A stretch of DNA of 64,000 nt from NCBI GenBank assembly GCA_029948255.1, contig JALIZF010001919.1, positions 930,001 through 994,000 of the forward strand, read 5' to 3'. The position numbers and the translations under genes are program-made. Numbering within the stretch: position 1 is the stretch's first letter; each line of letters starts with the position of its first letter. Below are positions 13,001 through 29,739 of this stretch, piece by piece. This DNA comes from Telmatactis stephensoni. Lineage: Eukaryota > Cnidaria > Anthozoa > Actiniaria > Isophelliidae. The notes under the pieces were generated by a model that was given only the letters and a program-made list of their open reading frames with translations, was not told where the DNA came from and did not search any database.

Positions 13001-15032
13001 TAATTTTTGGGGGCATTTCGAGTCAGTCACGTTTATTATTGTTATTGTGCTTTGAATATGCACTTTACAGGTGACAATCCACAGTACAAACTGGTTTTGA
13101 ATTCTAAGGCTGAAAGTGTTGTGTGGATTTTACTGATTCGACATATCACACAGAAGGTACCGAGATATATTGCCTTGCAAACATCATCATCATCTCCATC
13201 CTCATCATCGTCATCATCAGTTAATTGCTGGGTTTCAAACAGCTGATGAATCTCACTATGGTGGTCAGTGTTTGACTTACGTATTTGTTCTACCACAGGA
13301 CGACTTTGCAGAAAACAGAGAGTTTATTACTGTACACGTGTACAAGTCAGAAGGAAAACGAATCTATTACCCAGGTACCTTTACATCAGACCCAAACTGG
13401 TTATTAGTTGGTTAATGCGGTCCGCTTCTAAACTTGATTCCACTGCTGTGGATGAAGTCACGTCACCGAAAAAAATGGCGAAAAGTCTATGTTTTTCAGA
13501 TAATCACGTGATGGTGGTGATTACAAAACTGACTGATTTCAAAACATAAAATCATACAACAAAATCGTGCTGCTCGTAAGACTTAAGGACAGGCAATTTA
13601 GTTTTAAGCGCACCTTTTATGTTGATTATTTTCTCTTTTCTACAGGTGATCCTTATCTTGAAGGTACAAAGATCAACAGTCCATTTTACCTGGCCAAACT
13701 TATTGTCCCTGCAGGAAGGAATCAGTTCAACCTTGTTGTCTCTCAGTATGAAAAAACCAACACCATCCACTACACTCTAAGGGTATGCATTATTCCATGT
13801 TAATCGTAAGGAGCTGGACACACGATCTTCGGGTCTCTCCTCGTTTTGACCGAGTGAAGATAAGGGTGGTTGGATACTTATATTATTTGCTGGCCAGTAG
13901 ACCAGGAATATTCCTAGACTGGGATACTAGGATGATAAACTATAGTGTGGGTTAACCAGCCTTTTTTGTTACACTAATTTCAGGTTTTTTCGTCTACTGA
14001 ATTTCAACTTTCACCGATTATTGATCCCTACAAGCACGAACAGAAGGTACAAAGAATTATTACTTAAAATGTAAAATAATGAGTTTTTCAAGCATCGCGC
14101 TCTCCAGATTTCATACATATACATTTGTTTTTGTCTACTCCATTCTGGAAGGGAATTGAAACCCTTGTTCTAGGCTAGTAGAGTATATATGGGGAAGGAC
14201 TTGATAATGAAATGTTATACTAGTATTCTACCTAGCTAGCTATGATTTCCCACCTCGTCCTCTTCCCATTGGAGTCTCTATGCTAAGTGCTTAAAAGAAA
14301 TGCTCCTCACCTCGCAAACCGCGTATTGGACTATAACTCTTCAGTTCAACTAAAGTATAATAATTTTCTTTTTCTTTGTACTATCATATCATGAAAGTTT
14401 GTTCACATGTTATGTTCCCTTGTTGTAGGTTAAGGGGAGTTGGACGTCCCAAACAGCAGGAGGCTGTCCTAATTACTCATCGTATTCTCAGAATCCAGTC
14501 TACAGTCTTGAACTCAAGTCACCCATCACATCGAACCCTGCCGAAATTCTCATAAAACTGCTAGCACCTAAGTGAGTACCCATCGTTCCTTTCTCCGTTA
14601 CTCCCTTCCTTCCTTCCTTCTTTCCTTTCCTTCCTTTCTTCATCACGCTTCGATCGTAACAATTGTATATCGTTCTTCCAGACAATTCTCTGTTGGTGTT
14701 ACGTTACGATCTGTTGAGAGAACATCGTCAGGCAAACCTGTTTTTGAAGCCCTTTCTGAAGCATACAGGTAGGATATTGAAAAACAATCTTTTTTGTGAT
14801 TTAACTGGTGACAGTGATTCCATTTTTCCGTGCATCTGTAACAGATGATCGGAGAGTTTCTCTATTCAGACATTTCATTTTTCGTTTCAGGCCTGGTTTT
14901 TACGTAAACCAACTGTCCAATGTCCCTGCAGGCTCGTATCAATTAATTCCTTCCACCTTTATGCCAAAACAAGAAGGCCCGTTCTTGTTGTCCGTATGCG
15001 CTAGCTGTCAGTTATCTCTTAAAAAATTATGA
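4099..15032 (+). CDS. Calpain-7 (PalB-type cysteine protease), 25 exons
   Basis: Atypical calpain lacking EF hands, known to act with ESCRT-III in endosomal traffic. Order: two MIT helical repeats (exons 1-4), CysPc protease core, two C-terminal beta-sandwich domains ending in the conserved IPSTFMPKQEGPFLL. Catalytic residues: Cys in SDCSF (exon 9), His in PTHAYAVLD (exon 14), Asn in KNPW (exon 15). Exons: 4099-4318, 4564-4604, 4845-4961, 5780-5850, 6429-6599, 7217-7303, 7699-7761, 7881-7944, 8128-8213, 8601-8694, 9327-9437, 10138-10173, 10362-10479, 10968-11077, 11173-11223, 11891-11985, 12060-12159, 12399-12445, 13071-13156, 13299-13374, 13646-13782, 13984-14046, 14429-14571, 14682-14768, 14891-15032. 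Phases agree throughout except exon 16, which is one base too long at 11921-11922. Intron 1 appears to use a GC donor (GCAAGT). I chose the ATG at 4099 over an in-frame one at 4033 because family members begin here. Confidence 0.93.
6680..6993. repeat. Palindromic mini-transposon in calpain-7 intron 5
   Basis: The ends are inverted repeats of about 25 bp, reading like GTAATAATATGGCCATCAAA from either side. The element encodes nothing and lies wholly within an intron. The inverted ends imply a MITE, but no target duplication was resolved. Confidence 0.55.
6996..7153. repeat. Hairpin repeat, related to 40078-40247
   Basis: Inverted arms meet around the centre CTCCAGCTCGTGCAATTTTG. A similar long hairpin at 40078-40247 shares the GCTCGTGCAATTTTGAAAATC core. 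Together they indicate a dispersed palindromic repeat family. Confidence 0.5.
7576..7673. repeat. Hairpin repeat in calpain-7 intron 6
   Basis: Arms containing GTATAAAGAAC and GTTCTTTATAC, with CGGTATAAAGATCC against GGATCTTTATATCCG nearer the centre, form a nearly complete palindrome just before exon 7. It is probably a MITE. Confidence 0.55.
8246..8499. repeat. (TTCTC)n pentanucleotide microsatellite, about 50 copies
   Basis: An uninterrupted run of the pentamer TTCTC fills the first part of calpain-7 intron 9, starting about 30 bp after the donor of the exon with the catalytic Cys. All pyrimidine on one strand, it keeps long open frames of Ser-Leu-Phe or Glu-Arg-Lys repeats, which are artefacts. 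Confidence 0.97.
10530..10725. repeat. GTTGCA-rich dispersed repeat, copy 2
   Basis: The segment contains GGCAACACAGTTGCACCATG and related words. These match, in reverse orientation, the tandem units at 27770-27930. It lies in calpain-7 intron 13. Confidence 0.5.
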
Positions 15033-15528
15033 CCCATCATGAATTATTATTATGAATTAACTTCAATTTTTGTAAGTTCACTATTAGTATTTGTAGCAAA
15101 CTTTACGGCCTGAACTAAGGACAATAGGGTCCCTTTTCTTGAAAGACCCAATAACTTGCATGTTAACATTTCCGCAAATAAGCGCAAACGTTAATAGGTT
15201 TGACTTTTGGACGGGATTTTATAAACACTGGAAAATTTTATCGAGTAAAATAACGGGTCCGAAGAGCTATCGAAAAACGGGCCCCTGTATTGTGAATTAG
15301 CAAAAAAGGGATAGGGATTTAAAATGAAAGCTTCATATATCAAATATTAGTATTCAACAACATAAGGGCTATTACAAATCCTGCATTCTGATTTGCTCCC
15401 TAACCTCGGGTTATTGGTGATAGCCCGAGTTGAGAGGAAGCGCGAGTAATAATATCAATAAAACATTTTTCTCTCTTTGTTTTGTTTAGTCTCATTCACC
15501 TTTGGCCCAATATGTTGGTGAATACTAA
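15033..15528. other. Calpain-7 downstream spacer
   Basis: No gene or clear mobile-element ends are visible. No canonical AATAAA stands out close to the calpain-7 stop; one occurs near 15457-15462. Confidence 0.3.
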
Positions 15529-15637
15529 AACAATTAGACCTCTCGGTCTCATGGACTACGAGTTTGAATAGCCCATTCGGCCTACGGCCTCATGGGCTAT
15601 TGACTCGTAGTCCATTCGGCCTCGAGGTCTAATTGTT
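15529..15637. repeat. Palindromic repeat, about 109 bp
   Basis: Arms AACAATTAGACCTC and GAGGTCTAATTGTT face each other, with ATGGACTACGAGT against ACTCGTAGTCCAT and TAGCCCATTCGGCC against GGCCTCATGGGCTA further in. The near-complete hairpin is typical of a MITE. Confidence 0.65.
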
Positions 15638-15828
15638 AATTAGCCTACAGTGATCATTTTCAGTTGTACAACGGTCAACAATCATGTTTTTTTTCCGTAG
15701 AATACTCACACTTTGAATAATTACACTTTGAATACTACATCAAAAACGTTGCCAATTTGAAACATATAAACAGTAGGACCTCTGTATAAGGGCCGCTCTT
15801 GGGATCTTGGAAAGAGGTAGTCGCTTAA

Positions 15829-17141
15829 GGTGGCCCGTACCTATTGATTTGTTTGTCAGACATAAATTTTAATCTCATCTTTTTATATCAAAACCTTGTC
15901 CAATTTCCGAGAAATTGCAGCCATTTGTCTACAAGCCTTAAAATTTGTACCGGGAATTATTTTTCTGCGAATTAGATCAAATAATTCGAGATATCAGACG
16001 ATTTTTAAAAGTAGCTTTTTGAGAAAAATTGGTCATAAATCCAAAATTCTAAGGTGAATTTTTTTCCTATTTCATTAATCCAGTATAAAGGCATAGAGGA
16101 CTACATACACCATGTATCGCGCCAATTTAATCCTTAGAAGTCGCGATACAAAATTTGCGCTGCCTGTTACGACGCAAAATTATGTAGTCAAAACTACTGC
16201 CAAAATCTCAGCAAAATTTCAAAAACAGTGAGAACCATATCTGCTATAAGAAAGACAAATGCCTAATGTAACTTGTGAACAAAATATGGAGACATGAGAA
16301 GCTAAACGCCAATGCTATCCTCAAGCAAACTTGGGGAGTAATTTTTGTGACCACGAGGTGAACGTTGCGAATTTGTATTCCTTCGACTTCTACAAATTCT
16401 GTCGAATTGTTTCGTGAAATTTTCTAGGTATGGGATAGAACAAGATGTTAACATACCTGTTGCCAAGTGTCGTTGTCTTTGCTGCACTATGTATAATTCA
16501 GTAAGCTTCAAAAGTAAGCAACTACATCGAGTCGACGTTTGAGCTGCCAAGGTAACACCCTCATAATTGTTAATTTATTCAAAACAACACCTTACTATCT
16601 GTTGCAAAATTCCACACGGGATTTAGACTCAGAAGCAATTGTATTCAGAGAACTACCGTCTTTATTCCCAAAAGTCTAGATCCCGTGCGGAATTTTGCAA
16701 CAGATAGTATTTGTCTTTCTTATAGCAGATATGGTTCTCACTGTTTTTGTAATTTTGTTGAGATTTTGGCGGTAGTTTTGACTACATAATTTTGCGTCGT
16801 AACAGGCAGCGCAAATTTGTATCGCGACTTCTAAGGATTAAATTGGTGCGATGCATGATGTATGTGGTCCTCTATGACTTTCTACTTGATTAATGAAATA
16901 GGAAAAAAATTCACCTTAGAATTTTGGATTTATGACCAATTTTTCTCATAAAGCCATTTTTTTAAATCGTCTGATATCTCGAATAATTTGATCTAATTCG
17001 CAGAAAAATAATTCCCGGTACAAATTTCAAGGCTTGTAGATAAATGGCTGCAAATTTCTCAGAAATCGGACAAGGTTTTGATGTAAAAAGACGCGCGATG
17101 AAATTCATGCTCAACAAACAAATCAATAGGTACGGGCCACC
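15829..17141. mobile_element. Long-TIR DNA element with TTAA target site (1313 bp)
   Basis: Two arms of about 430 bp (15829-16261 and about 16710-17141) are near-perfect inverted copies, beginning GGTGGCCCGTACCTATTG. The element is bounded on both sides by TTAA (15825-15828 and 17142-17145). That target site fits piggyBac or Kolobok superfamilies. The core holds a nested palindrome and no transposase, so it is a non-autonomous foldback-type element. Arms diverge only slightly, suggesting a fairly recent insertion or arm homogenisation. Confidence 0.85.
16594..16709. mobile_element. Nested palindromic element inside the TTAA element
   Basis: Arms starting ACTATCTGTTGCAAAATTCC on the left and ending with its inverse on the right (about 30 bp each, one or two differences) enclose a short spacer. 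It abuts the right long arm exactly, so it probably inserted into the core of the larger element. Confidence 0.65.
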
Positions 17142-17145
17142 TTAA

Positions 17146-17706
17146 TACAATAGAAGGCCGTTATATAGGGGTTCTATAAATACTGATAGAACTGTCATGT
17201 GACTAGGAAATACAACGAAAACTGCGATATTTTCAAAGACATGATATATCTTAAAGAAATGTATGCCATTGACAACCTTTTTGAGAATGACTATTTTCTT
17301 TCGGTGAATATTTTAATGATATATTAATGGTATATTCCCGTTGAATATGAATGTAATGTACAGTAAATTCGATGTTCAAACTGATAGAATCAATTTAATT
17401 ATGGGAGAGGAGGTTCCAAAAATAATGAAGTAGTTTTATAAAATAATTACATCATGGGCTTCACACTTAGAATAACTGTAAAGTATAGTCTATTTTTCAA
17501 TATTTATAATGTAATAGGCTCTGCCTTCCATGTGAAAATGCACAGACAGCGAAATTGTCATGATGAGACTGATAAGAGTGACTAATAGGAATGAAATTAA
17601 AAAAGTCTACAGGACATTAATCAATGGTATTTTAATAATAATTATTATTTTTACGTACAATTTTTTCGATCGAATGAAATCTCGTCCGATGCCATGTAAA
17701 CGTCAG
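17146..17706. other. Spacer without recognisable features
   Basis: AT-rich sequence with no supportable gene. Confidence 0.3.
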
Positions 17707-17883
17707 CAGGGGCGTATCCAGAATATTTCAAAGGGGGGTCACACTTTCCATTTTCCACCAAAGGGGGGGGTCACACTTCCAATTTCTCAATCTTTCTCCA
17801 GTCAGATTCTTTTATTTCTATCATCTTTTTGTTTTCAAAGGGGGGTCACGGGCACCCTGGGACCCCCCCTGGATACGCCCCTG
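17707..17883. mobile_element. Short hAT-like element with 5-bp target duplication
   Basis: Terminal inverted repeats CAGGGGCGTATCCAG / CTGGATACGCCCCTG bound a 177-bp G-run-rich element. The pentamer GTCAG flanks it on both sides (17702-17706 and 17884-17888). The CAGGG ends point to the hAT superfamily. It is non-coding. Confidence 0.8.
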
Positions 17884-17888
17884 GTCAG

Positions 17889-18902
17889 AGCTGTTTTATT
17901 TTTTAATCGGAAATTTTGGGGAATACGGGGATTTTGAACTCGGAAACTTGGAACACGTAAAAACTAGTGGCCATTCTCGGCTTTCGTATTCCGGCAGAGT
18001 CCGGCAATGATGTTGCGCGATATACCCATTGCAAGACAAGTAGAAGTAAAAATTGCACCGTGTAACAGAGGCCCACGCGGCAAACGCAAAGGAAGAAAGG
18101 AATAGATCAGCAGCTCAAGTCGAAGGCCATTATTTTTAATCCTTCGCTCCGCAGTATACTTTTTAAGTTAATTGTTCGAGCATGTTATTTTCACTTCGAT
18201 TGAGAATGAAATTGCCGATCTTACACCATATTATAATTTGCTGTACACCAGAAAAGAATGATTACGCCTACAAACCTCAACCTTTTAGTCTTATTCCTAT
18301 TTTGCATACGTCGGCACCCCTTTTACCCCACGTTTTTATTAATTATTAGTAAAACGATGCCGACGCGTGCAAAAAGGAAGAGAAATATTTTTATTATGAA
18401 ATTTGTATAATTTAAAACTCAGCACAATCAGTGGTGTCCACCAAAGAGAAAAAAGTGAATGATTTAGAATGACCTGTATAAGTATCAGAGGTCCAGCTGG
18501 CTTTTGGAAAGTGGAGTGAAATTTTTTTTAGATAACTCTTATTTCAGGGAATTCACTTGTTTTTCTAAATGACGCAAAATTTGAAAGCATTAAACTAATG
18601 TAAAGAGTTTATGTAGTTTTCTTCATTGAAGACCAGAATTTTAAGCCAAAAGTTGTTGACGCAGGCAGGATTCGAACCCGTTACTCCCAAAAATTAGCAT
18701 GCTAATTTTATGCAAAACCCAAAACATCGGACTTTGCATCCAGCTAGGCAAATCGCTGAATCATCGCATGTTACGTATAGTGTATTACTGCTAAGCTAAG
18801 CTGCTATTTTCTGGAGGGGGTACAGGATTGCGTAATTTGCACAACAATAGATAGCCAATTTCACGATACACTAGGTTATTTTGTCCTCCAAATTCCTCAG
18901 TA
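17889..18902. other. Spacer with a lone B-box
   Basis: No gene is visible. A B-box-like GGGTTCGAATCCTGC on the minus strand near 18666-18680 looks like a tRNA-derived fragment, with no matching A-box arrangement or cloverleaf. Confidence 0.35.
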
Positions 18903-19052
18903 GACCAGTTAGCCTAGTGGTAAGGTTCAGTCATTTACGGCCTAGGATCCGACTGTTTCCTCCCTCGGCTTTGACTGCGTAAGCTCGCTGTGTTCTACCG
19001 GATAGCGCGGAAGGGGCCGAAATCTCCATCCTATCAATAGACGTCATATCCC
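18903..19052 (+). repeat. tRNA-derived SINE, copy B
   Basis: An A-box-like TAGCCTAGTGG near 18911 starts a segment collinear with the minus-strand copy at 433-600. The best-conserved block is 18997-19031 (ACCGGATAGCGCGGAAGGGG and following bases). A short related string also occurs near 26442-26461. Confidence 0.55.
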
Positions 19053-19927
19053 GTCCCGTGCGGACTTTTTACCAGCTGAATTGTAAGTATTCAAAAGAAT
19101 TCTTAATGGTTGAAAGGTTTTGACCCCCAGTCAAACCGGTTTTTGCCCTCCAGTCAAACGCAGATAATGAGATTCAACAGCTGATTGATAGCAACCTACG
19201 TAGCTTCAAACAACTAACTTTTATTAAAGTCAGTTGTTTCTTTCAGGTTCTTGATTTCTAGAATATTTCTCTTCACGGAAACTCTCTGAGTAGTAGATGA
19301 CTTTGAGGCCGGTAGAAGTAAGTCACACTAATGTCCACATCGAGAAAGAAGTTGCACAACATCTTTGTGTAATGCCCAGGAATTTATTTATGAACGCTAT
19401 ATATTTATCGTAGAGGAATGATGCTAGTAACGAAAAAAAATAAACCCGAGTCAAATATGGACTAAAGAGTATTGACCGGGTCCGAAAATTTGTCTCGGTT
19501 ACAGAACAGACAGAATAGGTTATCGAGTAAAGGCCCGCTGCGAGGATTCCAAAAGTGGTACTTTACCATGAACTGCGCTTGCCCAAAGTGCTTGCCATTA
19601 ATTTGCTGAGAACAGTACAGATGTATTTCAATCATCTTGGTTATGCAATCTTAAAGGCAAATAATTAATTGCAATTGTACACAAAGCAAGAGGCCTCTCG
19701 CTGAGATTGTGTTGCTACAGTTGAAGGGTTTCAGCAGTAAATTCGGGGATTGTCAGTACAAATTATAAACTCCCTATAAATCAAAGACTCTCTTCTCTGG
19801 ATTTATTGTTCACTGCTTTTTCCAAATCCTTGTCAGTTTAACTGGTGTATCTTAGACTAGTTTTGGCTAAATTAGCTTTACGATTAACATAAGTTTTGGG
19901 AGCTCGTTTTCAAAACGCCTCCTTAAT
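19053..19927. promoter_or_regulatory. Spacer with a possible TATA promoter for the Kazal gene
   Basis: The sequence CCTATAAATC near 19771-19780 is a plausible TATA box about 155 bp upstream of a possible signal-peptide exon at 19928. No other feature is evident. The promoter call rests only on the motif and spacing. Confidence 0.3.
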
Positions 19928-19986
19928 ATGGTTCCAGCAAAGATGACAATTTTCATCGGGATGTTTTTGCTACTACTGCGCTTCAG
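19928..19986 (+). CDS. Possible signal-peptide exon
   Basis: ATG opens 19 codons whose product is short, positively charged at the start and then hydrophobic (MTIFIGMFLLLLRF), followed by a good donor CAG|GTAAAG. It could be the secretory leader of the Kazal exon at 21203. However, it ends in phase 2 while the Kazal exon needs phase 1, so an intermediate exon of 3n+2 bases must exist or the two are unrelated. Confidence 0.35.
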
Positions 19987-20679
19987 GTAAAGAACTTGTT
20001 CTTTTGACTGAATTGTATAGTAAACATATATCATTTTTACGTTCTCAATTGCATTTCGTGAATGAAAGTGAACTATATATATTAACTGGCCGCAATTGTT
20101 TTCGTTTTACTACAGATAACAGTACAGGACACTCAATTGAAAGCTTCGAGTATTAAAAAGTTGAAGTTTTTACCCAGTTTCATATAACAAGGATCGGATT
20201 AGTTTCATCGATACGATTGCTCGTGTTTGTTTTTCAGTAGAAAACGTTAACACGCTAGTGTCAACAATGACATAATTTCTGTGATGGCTCTTTCTCTGTA
20301 CGTGTTCCAGTCAAGAACTAAAAAACAGCATTTTTCAAAGAAAGTCACTTCACAAGAATTCTCTTAAATCTCACAGAAACGGAAAGTGTGCTCACAACTA
20401 TCGCTATTTTATCAGTAGTTAAGTATTTTCGTGATTTGCAGCTTTAATCTTAAAAAACAAATAAACAAGTTTGAGGACATCTGCCATGAATTTGAATTGA
20501 TGGCTCGAGCCTTGTTTGTTCGATCTACCCTTTCAAGAAAAAAAGAACATTCTGACTTTCACAATTTTACAAGCAACAACAACATTAATAAAAATTAACG
20601 TAAATGACAAATTTGACATTTTTATTGTTAGGTTGTTTTGAAATAGAAGTAGTCCTACAATATTAACTCAGGACTATAT

Positions 20680-21120
20680 ATGTACCTATTTGTGCAAACA
20701 CTTACCCTTTCAATCATCGAACCTAGCGGCTGAGACCGAAATGGCTCCTGGGTACAGTAGTATTATATGGATTTTCATGATATTGTTTATGAATTATTTA
20801 CGTAATCGAGTTTGGAATACTAAGACTTTTTCTCGATCGCTGTTTGAAACGTCTGATCATCTAATGAACAGATTTCCCAATGTTCCTTTCGGTCTCAGCT
20901 TAGCCATGTTTTGAAGCTAGGGTCAATATTTGTGCAAATAGGTATCACAGGCAGCCCAGGCTCATTTCCTGTGTCTAAGAGACAAGTAGACAAGTAGCAA
21001 AGTTGATAAAATCTCATGAATTTACTAATAAATGTCCACAAACCTTAAATACGTCCCTCATGAAGCGATTTATGCCGTTATTCACAGAAAATGAGCCTGG
21101 GCTGCCTGTGATAGGTATAT
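20680..21120. repeat. Cluster of nested inverted repeats
   Basis: CCTATTTGTGCAAA near 20681 faces TTTGTGCAAATAGG near 20930. GCTGAGACCGAA faces TTCGGTCTCAGC. Separately TCACAGGCAGCCCAGGCTCA near 20945 faces TGAGCCTGGGCTGCCTGTGA near 21091. At least two palindromic mini-transposons appear to be nested upstream of the Kazal exon. Confidence 0.5.
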
Positions 21121-21202
21121 ATACTCGAGCGACATTTGTACATGCTCTGAGATTTGTGACTTTTCCTAGCTTCTTTGCTTTTCATTTATTTTTTTATATC
21201 AG

Positions 21203-21384
21203 TTACACGGATTTCATGTGGCTGTCCCGCCTCGTGTGAGCCAGTGAATGAACCGGTCTGCGGCACTAACAACAAGACTTACAAAAACATATGCCAAATG
21301 CTGCGTCGTAATTGCCATGGCAACAAGAAAGTGAAAGTGTTGCATTTTGGAAAGTGCCTTAAAGCACCAATACAGGACGAGTAA
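21203..21384 (+). CDS. Kazal-type serine protease inhibitor domain (terminal exon)
   Basis: After the acceptor TATATCAG the frame encodes CGCPASCEP, PVCGTNNKTYKNICQ and a final FGKC. The cysteine spacing and the PVCG-x-x-x-KTYxNxC core match the Kazal fold. Such domains inhibit extracellular serine proteases, with the inhibitory contact just before PVCG. The frame stops at 21382-21384, although GAC GAG|TAAGTA around the stop also resembles a donor. AATAAA near 21616 could serve polyadenylation. Only one domain is visible, so this is a small secreted single-Kazal protein or the last exon of a larger one. Confidence 0.65.
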
Positions 21385-21461
21385 GTAGATTGAAGTAAGA
21401 AACAAGTCAACTTTTCAAAGAGATGAGTTGGAGGGGAAAAGAGAGGCAAAGAAAGTGCATA

Positions 21462-21606
21462 CAGTGGTTTTCATTAAGCCGTGAAGCAAAGTGTACTAGT
21501 AAAAGTATAATAGTCAGAGTAAATACAATAGAAAACAAAGGAATTAGAGTGTAGTAGTACTTTATACGCTAAAGTGTATTTCACGGGATTATGAAAACCG
21601 CTCTAA
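21462..21606. mobile_element. MITE of the TTAACCCGTGAA family
   Basis: Imperfect terminal inverted repeats (ACAGTGGTTTTCATTAAGCC left, AGAGCGGTTTTCATAATCCC from the right) share the CCGTGAA word with elements at 40303-40736 and 55969-56075. Non-coding; probably a hAT-derived MITE. Confidence 0.55.
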
Positions 21607-23376
21607 TTGTAACAAAATAAAAGAGTACTTTATAATTTTTTTGGGGTAAGGGGCAGTGACCTCTACATAGGAATATTTAAAGTGTAGAACATTGACATGG
21701 TCAATTACAATTTATCTCTTCATAGAGGTACAAAACAGTGCACAACAATTCTTTGGGACTTCACTGTATAGCAAAACCCTGGCGCGCCCTTTCCCTTCTA
21801 CATTCTGTTGCTGGATTTTGAGTGAGATCTTGATACAATTCGTGTAACAACACCGAAGGCCTTGGCTAGCTAGTACAACGGTACTTTTTTCAACCCATCA
21901 TGCATGGAACTGAACAGTGTAGTCTACAAATCGAATTAATTAATATAACTAGATAATCTCGGGTTTGCATAAAACAAGCTTATTGCACACTACATTTTCC
22001 CCATCGCCAAAGACCTAAGTTAGCGGGTTATATGATTCACCAATATTCGTTAATAAAAATAATTGTAAGAATTTCATTCCTCGCTAAAATACCTATTTTT
22101 CAATTATTTAGAAAATACTTTTCGTTCCTTGTTTCTGATACGAACTCCGACATAACTTTGCAATCCACGAGTTTACTAATACAGGGTTTTAAAATTCATT
22201 TTCAGAAAATATGACTGTCTGCGAATTGGAAGAAAGAAATATCTTAAGTGTTAGCCATCATGTTCAGCAGCGGATCCACGGGATTTTTCCAAGGGGGGTT
22301 CCGTTTCTTAAACCCAGCTGTGTATAATACTTTATTCTTTGGTTGATGTTTGACAAAAAATGGCTTAAAACCTTCAAGGGGGGTTCCGTGGCCCCCTTCG
22401 ACCCCCCCCCCCTGGATCCGCCACTCAGATGTTTATTCAATATCCCTTGATATATATCAGTGACGATACTTGGAACTGTCCTGATAGAAATAGAAATAAA
22501 TGTATCTTTCAAGTGTGCAATTAGCTCGGGGAAGAAAACAATGCAAAAGAACCTTTCTTTTACTAAACTTTTATTTTCCCGAATATTACATGGATGTGCG
22601 CTTAAGCTGCTTACAACAATTTTACCATAGATTAGATTGAGAAAGATGTGTCACCTCACGGATCCAACCTTTTTCCTCCATTTCCATTTCCCAGGATTCC
22701 AAATCGATGATTCTCTGCTTTGATCAACTTACTCTATTTTCTTGAATTAGCTAATAGTTACAGCTATTGGATTGTTAGATGAATGAATATTAAAATTGCC
22801 GTTTTCCTGGACGTCAGTTGACGTTTTTACCTTGAAAATCTATAGCATTACCCTGCAGAATGCTAGAGAAGCAGAATTTACTTTTCTATAATTAATCCCT
22901 CCGCGGAGCATAATTTTAGTATTCAACAAAAATACGCTGAACCGGTTTCGAAAAGCGCCAAGAATTTCGCGCCAAAACGACGTTCTCATGCTTCAACTCT
23001 GCGCATGCTCAAACTAAAAAGAACGCAAAGGCCCGCAGAGATTATTTTCCCCTTGCCCCACGGAGAGATTAGAAAATAACCGGCTCTGTTCGCTGGTTGC
23101 TATAGCATCAAATAATAACTCGCTTGTTACGAAGATGTTATCATTTTGTATTTTTTAAGCATCATATTAGATCAGGAGCCCATCATAGCGATTGCCTTAT
23201 CAGTTTAATTCACAGCAACAGGATATAGTCCCAAAAATATAACAAAGAACACGTTTTTAAATTCGCTCTGCTCGGACACCGATTGTCTATAGTTCAAATC
23301 TGGTACTCGGGAACAAAAGAAAAATAAGCCGATAATAAATAATCCTTGGTCGATCCCATCGTGCGCCGTCAAGGCG
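21607..23376. other. Spacer with one short transposon
   Basis: The only structured feature is a short element at about 22268-22426. Its ends read AGCAGCGGATCCA and TGGATCCGCCACT (one mismatch in the inverted repeat), with G-runs inside, like the CAGGGGCG element at 17707. No gene is supported. Confidence 0.5.
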
Positions 23377-23527
23377 ATAGAGCGGATTTCGTATAATAGT
23401 AAAAGCGAGACGATCACAGCACGACGCATTCATGGCAGGAATTGCTAATGTTTTTATAGAAAATACAGCACTGACACGGTCATGGCACAGCACGGTCCGT
23501 TTCACACTCATCACAAAACTGCGCTAT
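23377..23527. mobile_element. MITE, same family as 47061-47209
   Basis: Ends ATAGAGCGGATTT and AAAACTGCGCTAT are imperfect inverted repeats. The interior word GACACGGTCA and nearby GCACGG words recur in the element at 47061-47209. Non-coding. Confidence 0.5.
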
Positions 23528-24034
23528 GAGGCGGCTGTATTTAGCCGGCAGAGTAATATTTACAATGACATAAAATACTGTAGATCAGGAATGAATTCAG
23601 AACGACATCTATAATTCTTATGTCCATTTACCTGGCTCATGTTGATGACAATAAAAAAATTAAAGAGAAAGTTAGTAGAGAAATAATCATAAAAATGTCC
23701 AATCCTAGTTCGAATAAAAATCTTCTCAGCTGCTAAGTACTTCAGTTCGAAGTCGCCTTTACAAAATTACCTCCTAAAATGGTTATAGCATTATACTTCA
23801 AACCCCAGCTGTCAGGCCCCTATATCCAATTAGGTTTCAACAACCGTATCATCAAATATGCAGTAGAATTTCTTATATCGTTCGATATTGGGTGTCAAAA
23901 AGATAATACTCGCGCAATCGAAGCTTAGAAAATTTGAATTTCATGAGGGAAGCCTGAAATCTCTAAAGCCAAACAGACCGCGCCCAGGGACGTCGACAGG
24001 TAAAGTAAGAGAATCGTTGCTATAGTTCGTCAAT

Positions 24035-29739
<5,705 letters not shown>

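Noticed and set aside
16302..16550. 82-aa minus-strand frame inside the TTAA element
   Set aside because: No transposase motif is seen; it lies in the core of a non-autonomous element.
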